NCBI GenBank assembly: GCA_903908025.1
Contig: CAIVQM010000138.1
Location: forward strand, 1 to 10,644
Origin: an uncultured bacterium
GTDB lineage: Bacteria > Actinomycetota > Actinomycetes > S36-B12
Direction of reading: 5' to 3'
Length of the DNA stretch: 10,644 bases
Shown here: positions 6,077 through 10,644 of the stretch, one piece after another
Layout of the letters: each line of letters begins with the position of its first letter
Position numbering within the stretch: position 1 is the first letter of the stretch
Made by a program: the position numbers and the translations under genes
The notes under the pieces: generated by a model
The model's database searches: none
What the model was told of the DNA's origin: nothing
What the model saw: only the letters and a program-made list of their open reading frames with translations

Positions 6077-7015
6077 TCAGCGGCGTCGGCGCAGTTCCTT
6101 GGCGCGCTCGATGAGGACGGCCGCGCGCGCATCAAAGCTGTGATCGCGCGCAACGCAAACGGCTAGGTCCAGCCGGGCCTGCCGGTCGGGGAAGGCCGAA
6201 GCGCGGTCTGCACGGAGCGTCACGGCCAGTTCCTCAGGGCCGCCGTATGTTCGGATTGCATCACCGAACACCTCGTCGAGACCGGTTGCCGGATCGCTCA
6301 GCACCCTGCTGGCGCATGCCGCTGCGTCGAACAGCCGGTTGGACAGGAACCCCTCAGAGGCCATGTCCGACCAGTGATCGTTGAGCACGACCCCAGCCGC
6401 CGCATAGGCAGCGGGCAGGTCCTCGTTGGCAAGGAACTCCCCACTGATGCGATCAGGCGGCAGGAACTCAGGCCACCCGACGCCGTAGACCGACAGATCG
6501 ACACCCGCTTCGATGGCTGCACGCACAGCCGGTCGGTACTCACCGCGGGTCGACCCGACGAAGAGCACGTCCGCACCGGTGTCCGGCTCTGCCGCCTCGG
6601 GACTGAACCGACGCGGATTCGTCGCCTGCAGGAGCGACGTCACCGGGACGCCGAACTCCCCTGTCGCGGCCCTGCCCCAATGGTCACTCGCTGCGAAGAC
6701 ACCGTCGTAGTCGGCCGGTTCGTCCGGCTCGACCAGCTCCGGATGGCTGATGACCCAGAGCAGCCAGGTGGCCTCGCCGCGCCGCGGCACCACACGCCGC
6801 AGGCCGCGCAGTACGAGGACGACGTCGTCCTGCATCCGAGCCTCAGCTGTCGCCCCACCCCGGAAGACGACCCGGGCCTCTTCGCCAGCGCGATTCAGCG
6901 CGTCGACCAGATCGCGGGCGAACCAGGTGTCGCCCCACTGCTCACCCGCCGGCCCCTTGGGTGCGGCAATGACAATGGACCATCGCAGCGGGTGCGACCC
7001 TCGACGCTTGAACAC
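6077..7015 (-). CDS. CgeB-like (GT-B type) glycosyltransferase
   Basis: 312 residues from GTG 7015, which follows the upstream gene's stop by 2 nt, with GGGGG as a likely ribosome site inside the end of that gene; an in-frame GTG/ATG-type start further up (about 7090) would add Arg/Gly-rich residues and overlap the neighbour by 73 nt. The N-terminal half (11-135) looks like the acceptor lobe: RWSIVIAAPKGPAGEQWGDT (11-30), then HPELVEPDEPADYDGVFAAS (91-110). The C-terminal lobe (148-300) carries VLFVGSTRGEYRP (150-162), YGVGWPEF (177-184) and VVLNDHWSDMASEGFLSNRL (209-228) followed by FDAAACASRVLSD, the signature of the CgeB/Glyco_trans_1_2 group. The family includes the B. subtilis spore-maturation protein CgeB. 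Donor and acceptor are unknown. No signal or membrane segment is seen. It is the last gene of the minus-strand run with the two glycosyltransferases upstream. Confidence 0.82.
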   Translation of the reverse strand: MFKRRGSHPLRWSIVIAAPKGPAGEQWGDTWFARDLVDALNRAGEEARVVFRGGATAEARMQDDVVLVLRGLRRVVPRRGEATWLLWVISHPELVEPDEPADYDGVFAASDHWGRAATGEFGVPVTSLLQATNPRRFSPEAAEPDTGADVLFVGSTRGEYRPAVRAAIEAGVDLSVYGVGWPEFLPPDRISGEFLANEDLPAAYAAAGVVLNDHWSDMASEGFLSNRLFDAAACASRVLSDPATGLDEVFGDAIRTYGGPEELAVTLRADRASAFPDRQARLDLAVCVARDHSFDARAAVLIERAKELRRRR

Positions 7016-7017
7016 GG

Positions 7018-8052
7018 TCAGCCCCCGTCCACGACGGGCGACGCCCGACGTTCCGCACGAGACAACCCGCGTAGGAAGCCCAGTCCCCATGACCCATGCA
7101 TCGTCGCGTAGACAACAGGCAGCGTGGTCGCTTCACGAGCGGATAGCCGCGGCGCCGACAGTGCACTTTGCGCGCTCGCAGCCAGGTTGAGGACCGCGTA
7201 GCCCAACGGTGCAGCGAGCCCGAGCGCGGCAAGCCACGGTCGCTGCGTCACCGCTCCGGCCACCGCAAGGCCCAGACCGACACCGATGCCGGCCACTGCG
7301 ACCGGGGCCGCGAGGTACCGCACTGAGAGTGTCTCCGGATGCCGCCGCGTCACCTCGCGCCGCCAACGTCCGTAGTCGTGGTACTGCCGCGCCAGAGCAT
7401 TCAGCGTGTGCCGCGGATGGTAGGTAACGCGCATCTCCGGCGTGAACCACACGACGCCCCCGCTCTGCCGGATGCGCAGGTTCATCTCCCAGTCCTGCGC
7501 TCGGACCATCGACTCGTCGTAGCCGCCGATGCGATCGAGGGCGTCGCGGCGGAAGCACCCGAGGTAGACCGTCAGAGCAGGACCGGCCTCACCGCCGACG
7601 TGGAAGGACGCGTCACCGACACCGAACCGGGAGGTCATCGCGCGCGCCACGGCACGCTCGAACTCGGTCGTTCCCTCGGCCGCCATGATGCCGCCGACAT
7701 TGTCGGCACCCGATGACTCAAGAACGGCCACTCCCGTTCTCACGTAGTCGCGCGGCACCATCGCATGACCGTCGATGCGGACGACGATGTCACTGTCGAC
7801 GGCCGCGATGGCAGCGTTCAGCCCGGACGGCGTTCGACCCGACGGGTTGTCGACGACCCGCACATGCGGATGGGCATCCGAGAGGGCCTGCGCAACCGCT
7901 CGTGTGCCGTCCTTCGACGGGCCCACCGCAATCGCGATATCGAGGTCACCGGCGTAGTCCTGGTCCAGCAGTCGCTCCACGGCATTTCGGAGGTGCCGTT
8001 CCTCATTCACCACCGTCATGATGATCGAGACCCGCGGCTGGTCGCCGGTCAC
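7018..8052 (-). CDS. ExoA-like family-2 glycosyltransferase with C-terminal membrane helices
   Basis: 344 residues. The GT-A domain (about 7-235) runs VSIIMTVVNEERHLRNAVER (8-27), the IAVGPSKDGT strand (41-50), RTPSGLNAAIA (73-83), the metal site VRIDGHA (91-97), LGCFRRDALDRIGGYDE (164-180) and RAQDWEMNLRI (184-194) with Asp187 as likely base. QYHDYGRWRR (223-232) resembles the Q-x-x-R-W motif of membrane-bound, sometimes processive, GT2 enzymes. Two or three hydrophobic segments (about 245-267, 271-293 and 308-326) follow. The arrangement matches succinoglycan-type ExoA enzymes that extend lipid-linked sugars at the inner face of the membrane. The GTG start at 8052 overlaps the upstream stop as GTGA and has GGAGGG 5 nt upstream, so it is translationally coupled. 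The specific sugar is unknown. Confidence 0.9.
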   Translation of the reverse strand: MTGDQPRVSIIMTVVNEERHLRNAVERLLDQDYAGDLDIAIAVGPSKDGTRAVAQALSDAHPHVRVVDNPSGRTPSGLNAAIAAVDSDIVVRIDGHAMVPRDYVRTGVAVLESSGADNVGGIMAAEGTTEFERAVARAMTSRFGVGDASFHVGGEAGPALTVYLGCFRRDALDRIGGYDESMVRAQDWEMNLRIRQSGGVVWFTPEMRVTYHPRHTLNALARQYHDYGRWRREVTRRHPETLSVRYLAAPVAVAGIGVGLGLAVAGAVTQRPWLAALGLAAPLGYAVLNLAASAQSALSAPRLSAREATTLPVVYATMHGSWGLGFLRGLSRAERRASPVVDGG

Positions 8053-9680
8053 GTCGACCCTCCGGCGTCGCCATCGGTGTCCGTGCCGAAGGCCACATGC
8101 CGCACCAGTCCGGAGTGGGTGGCCGTGGTCTTGGTGAGGAAGTGCTCGTCGCGAACCGCAGCGGTGTGGCCTGCGGAATGCCGCACGTACACGTAGCCCA
8201 GGCCATGGGTGCGATAGACGAGTCCGCCATCGTGGAGCACGCGGTCAAGCAGTGCACGGTCGACCGACTTCGGCACCGGGCGCCACCCGCCCACGGCGGC
8301 GAGGTCGCCCTTCGAGATCAGCATCGTTCCGCCGGCGACGAAGTCCGTGTACTTCTCCGCCGCGTATGTCGGACGGAACACCGTCGTGTCACTCGACTCG
8401 AGGTACACCCAGTCGAGGGCCTTCCCCACGATCTGCGCTCCCGAGTACTGCCGCGCGAGCACGAGATCCCAGATGTGCTCCGGACCATAGATGTCGTCGT
8501 CGTCCATCTTCGTCACGAGCGCGCCCGTTGCCCGATCACTGCAGATCTGGAGCGCCTCCCCCAGCGTCCGTGCACCCTCGATCGCGACCACGGTCGCCGG
8601 ATAAGGCAGGGACTGTGCGAGCTCCCAGACGCGGGCACCGTCGAGTCGATCGCCATGGGCGCCGATGACGATCTCGAGACGCGGGTAGCGCAGGCGGGAG
8701 AGTTGGGCGAAGGCCCGCTCGAGGTGGTCCGGCCGATGGGTCACGAGCACGACGCTCACCTCGGGCCATGTATCGAGCACCGCAGCGGGGCCGAACATCC
8801 GAAGCGCATGTCGCCTCTCGTGCACCGAGACCGCCTGCCACGCCAGGTGATCGGTCGCATCCGGCAGGTCCTGCGCAGCTGGGCCGACGACGATGCCGCA
8901 TGCCCTCAACTGGTGCTCGACCTGCGGCGGGAGTCCCTTACCGAGCACAGCGATGGTGCTGCGCAACTGATCGACATTGGCCGCGGTGACCTGGTCGGCA
9001 ACCACGACAGGCCCACTGCTGGTGTCGATCGTGACGATGCCGTCGGCTACGCGCGCCGTCGCAATCGCGCCCGACGCGACGGAACGACGACCGACCGGAC
9101 GATGGATCGTCGGGTCGACGCTGACGTCGAACTCCTGTGCATTGCGCGTCCATGTCCGGCCCGCGATGCGCACCGTGTCACCACGATCCGGCACCACAGC
9201 AGGGTCCGAGTCGCCGACGAGGAGGACGTCGCAGCGGCGCACGTGCGCATCGCGGTCCTCAACAGGGAGCAGGACATCGTGGAGGTGACCGGCCAGGCTC
9301 GCGGCAGCAGCCGGCAGTCCGGGAGTGAACGTGAGCATCGGGCCGACGTCACCCGTGGCCACCGGACGCAGGCACCGCACCGCAGCGGCCAGCACCAGCG
9401 CCGCATCGACTGGCTTGGCAACGGCGAGCCGCAGCCGCACGCCGGTGCCCTTCGGCTCGACCTGCAGTCCAGTAAGGCCCGCGAGCCCGGGGCGACCGAT
9501 CCATGCACGCACGGGCGCCCGCCAATGCGCTACGACGAGGTCAAGACTGGTGATGGACCCGAGACCGACGGAGGTGACAGCGAGTCGCTGGACATCGTGG
9601 AGTCGATCGGCCGCGATCTCCCATACGGCACCACCGCGCCGGGCGCGTACGCGAACCCCGGGGAACTGCGGCAACGTCAC
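8049..9680 (-). CDS. Two-part glycosyltransferase: unassigned N-terminal half plus GT2 domain
   Basis: 543 residues from GTG 9680. The C-terminal half (about 306-505) is a GT-A glycosyltransferase: EVSVVLVTHRPDHLERAFAQ (307-326), LEIVIGAHG (335-343), the acidic metal site KMDDDDIYGPEHI (391-403), FVAGGTMLISKGDLAAVGGW (447-466) and VDRALLDRVLHDGG (473-486), where Asp residues stand in for the usual base motif. Residues 1-300 match no family I recognise; they look like mixed alpha/beta with strands such as DVLLVGDSD (151-159) and GIVTIDTSSGPVVVADQV (214-231). No signal or membrane helix is clear. The frame stays open upstream to 9845, but that part is Arg/Ser/Pro-rich shadow of the acyl-CoA dehydrogenase gene. 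GTG 9680 lacks a ribosome site yet sits 7 nt after TACAGT, which suggests a leaderless transcript. It is 37 nt downstream of the dehydrogenase and overlaps the next glycosyltransferase by 4 nt. Confidence 0.82.
   Translation of the reverse strand: MTLPQFPGVRVRARRGGAVWEIAADRLHDVQRLAVTSVGLGSITSLDLVVAHWRAPVRAWIGRPGLAGLTGLQVEPKGTGVRLRLAVAKPVDAALVLAAAVRCLRPVATGDVGPMLTFTPGLPAAAASLAGHLHDVLLPVEDRDAHVRRCDVLLVGDSDPAVVPDRGDTVRIAGRTWTRNAQEFDVSVDPTIHRPVGRRSVASGAIATARVADGIVTIDTSSGPVVVADQVTAANVDQLRSTIAVLGKGLPPQVEHQLRACGIVVGPAAQDLPDATDHLAWQAVSVHERRHALRMFGPAAVLDTWPEVSVVLVTHRPDHLERAFAQLSRLRYPRLEIVIGAHGDRLDGARVWELAQSLPYPATVVAIEGARTLGEALQICSDRATGALVTKMDDDDIYGPEHIWDLVLARQYSGAQIVGKALDWVYLESSDTTVFRPTYAAEKYTDFVAGGTMLISKGDLAAVGGWRPVPKSVDRALLDRVLHDGGLVYRTHGLGYVYVRHSAGHTAAVRDEHFLTKTTATHSGLVRHVAFGTDTDGDAGGST
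8058..8063 (-). promoter_or_regulatory. Shine-Dalgarno site of the ExoA-like gene
   Basis: GGAGGG on the minus strand, inside the 3' end of the upstream gene, is 5 nt from the GTG at 8052 and supports that non-ATG start. Confidence 0.75.
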
Positions 9681-9687
9681 ACGTAGA

Positions 9688-9693
9688 ACTGTA
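9688..9693 (-). promoter_or_regulatory. Candidate -10 element (TACAGT) for leaderless expression of the large glycosyltransferase
   Basis: TACAGT on the minus strand ends exactly 7 nt before GTG 9680, the spacing expected when transcription begins at the start codon. Leaderless genes with TANNNT at this distance are common in actinobacteria. No Shine-Dalgarno sequence is present, which agrees. No clear -35 element is visible, and read-through from the dehydrogenase gene 37 nt upstream remains possible. Confidence 0.35.
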
Positions 9694-9717
9694 TTCGGTC
9701 GCGTTCGCAGGTCGGGC

Positions 9718-10644
9718 TTAACGGCCGAGGATCGCCTTGGCCATGACGATGCGCTGCACCTGGTTGGTGCCCTCGTAGATCTGGGTGATCTTGGCGTCGC
9801 GCATGTAGCGCTCGACGGGCCAGTCCTTCGTGTACCCGGCCCCACCGAGGGCCTGGACGGCGTCGGTGGTGATCTCCATGGCCATGTCCGAGGCGAAGCA
9901 CTTGGCGGCCGCCCCGAAGAAGGTGAGGTCGGGGTCCTGCCGCTCGCTCTTGGCCGCGGCCACGTAGACCAGCTGGCGGGCGGCCTCGAGCTTCATGGCC
10001 ATGTCGGCGATCATGAACTGGATGCCCTGGAAGGACGCGATCGACTTGCCGAACTGCTGGCGGTCCTTCACGTAGGCAGACGCCACGTCGAGGGCCCCTT
10101 GCGCGATCCCGACTGCCTGGGCGCCGATGGTGACGCGGGTGTGGTCGAGCGTCGACATCGCGGTCTGGAAGCCGGTGCCGGGGGCGCCGACGATCCGATC
10201 GCCGGGGATCCAGCAGTTGTCGAACAGGATCTCGCGGGTCGGCGAGCCGTGGATGCCGAGCTTGCGCTCCGGAGTCCCCAGCGAGAAGCCTTCATCGTCA
10301 CCGTGCACGACGAATGCCGAGATGCCCCCGCGGGCACCCTTCTCGGGATCGGTGACGGCCATGACGGTGTAGTACTTCGAGACGCCCGCGTTGCTGATCC
10401 AGCTCTTCTGGCCGTTGAGGACCCAGCCCCCGTCCTTCTCCACCGCACGCGCCTTCATGGAGGCGGCGTCGCTGCCTGCCTCGCGCTCGCTCAGCGCGTA
10501 GGAGAACATCGCCTCGCCGCTGGCCACCTGCGGCAGGTAGGTCTGCAGGAGTGCCTCGTCGCCCGCCACCAGCAAAGGCATCGTGCCGAGCTTGTTGACC
10601 GCTGGGATGAGGGAGCTCGACGCACAACCGCGGGCCACCTCCTC
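9718..10644 (-). CDS. Acyl-CoA dehydrogenase, FadE25-like (5' end outside the window)
   Basis: The visible 308 residues are the C-terminal four fifths of an FAD-dependent acyl-CoA dehydrogenase; the frame runs off the right edge (Glu-Glu-Val-Ala-Arg-Gly). The enzyme makes the trans-2,3 double bond in acyl-CoA chains. Family landmarks, numbered from Val at 10638: the flavin/substrate loop YALSEREAGSDAASMKARA (47-65), WISN (80-83), KLGIHGSPTREILFDN (126-141), LDHTRVTIGAQAVGIAQGAL (164-183), DRQQFGKSIASFQGIQFMIA (193-212), QALGGAGYTKDWPVERYMRD (258-277) and IYEGTNQVQR (287-296), with the catalytic Glu codon at 9772-9774. The sequence is strikingly close to mycobacterial FadE25 as I recall it. 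A start at 10638 is not real, since the domain begins earlier. In M. tuberculosis fadE25 also lies near wall-sugar and LCP genes. The exact acyl chain is unknown. Confidence 0.95.
   Translation of the reverse strand, partial: EEVARGCASSSLIPAVNKLGTMPLLVAGDEALLQTYLPQVASGEAMFSYALSEREAGSDAASMKARAVEKDGGWVLNGQKSWISNAGVSKYYTVMAVTDPEKGARGGISAFVVHGDDEGFSLGTPERKLGIHGSPTREILFDNCWIPGDRIVGAPGTGFQTAMSTLDHTRVTIGAQAVGIAQGALDVASAYVKDRQQFGKSIASFQGIQFMIADMAMKLEAARQLVYVAAAKSERQDPDLTFFGAAAKCFASDMAMEITTDAVQALGGAGYTKDWPVERYMRDAKITQIYEGTNQVQRIVMAKAILGR

Noticed and set aside
5227..6153. 308-codon open frame on the minus strand opposite the nucleotidyltransferase
   Set aside because: The plus strand carries the NTP_transferase signature and a good ribosome site; the opposite frame shows no domain and is a shadow.
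7016..7090. Start of the CgeB-like gene at 7090
   Set aside because: It would overlap the upstream gene by 73 nt and add an Arg/Gly-rich tail; GTG 7015 directly after the stop with GGGGG upstream is simpler.
8097..9686. 529-codon open frame on the plus strand opposite the large glycosyltransferase
   Set aside because: Rich in Arg, His and Asp with no recognisable domain; it mirrors the real gene's codon periodicity in GC-rich DNA, whereas the minus-strand frame has a clear GT2 domain.
9681..9845. N-terminal extension of the large glycosyltransferase to 9845
   Set aside because: The added residues are Arg/Ser/Pro-rich and overlap the conserved C-terminus of the dehydrogenase, so they are a shadow of that gene.

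Overview
The window is about 10.6 kb of GC-rich DNA with dense coding, frequent GTG starts, 4-nt start/stop overlaps and strongly G/C-ending codons. Together with an acyl-CoA dehydrogenase that closely resembles FadE25 as I remember it, this points to an actinobacterium. A Nocardioidaceae-like or related lineage is my guess; the sequence alone does not fix the genus. I see no tRNA, rRNA, CRISPR array, insertion sequence, integrase or phage gene.

Layout from left to right: (1) a secreted SpoIID/LytB-family protein on the minus strand. (2) A divergent spacer with a near-symmetric 24-bp dyad, a possible promoter and a weak 55-codon ORF whose stop overlaps the next start. (3) A LytR-CpsA-Psr (LCP) glycopolymer ligase on the plus strand. 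(4) A strong hairpin between convergent genes. (5) A minus-strand pair with a 4-nt overlap: a CDP-alcohol phosphatidyltransferase followed by a family-2 glycosyltransferase. (6) A plus-strand LicC/IPCT-like nucleotidyltransferase, divergent from the phosphatidyltransferase. (7) A minus-strand run read from the right edge: acyl-CoA dehydrogenase (cut by the window end), a large two-part glycosyltransferase, a membrane-associated ExoA-like glycosyltransferase and a CgeB-like glycosyltransferase.

The genes make sense as part of a cell-envelope glycopolymer pathway. The nucleotidyltransferase could make a CDP-alcohol or CDP-polyol. The membrane phosphatidyltransferase could pass its phospho-alcohol to a lipid or glycan acceptor. 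Four glycosyltransferases could build the glycan, and the LCP protein could attach it to peptidoglycan outside the cell. The SpoIID-like protein would act on peptidoglycan in the same space. No flippase, ABC exporter, initiating sugar-phosphate transferase or polymerase is visible, so any complete pathway must extend beyond the window. The substrates are not known.

Points most worth a second look are the His in place of the fourth motif Asp in the phosphatidyltransferase, the cytidylyltransferase/phosphatidyltransferase pairing inside a glycosyltransferase cluster, the unassigned 300-residue N-terminal half of the large glycosyltransferase, and the dyad and possible coupled mini-ORF in front of the LCP gene.
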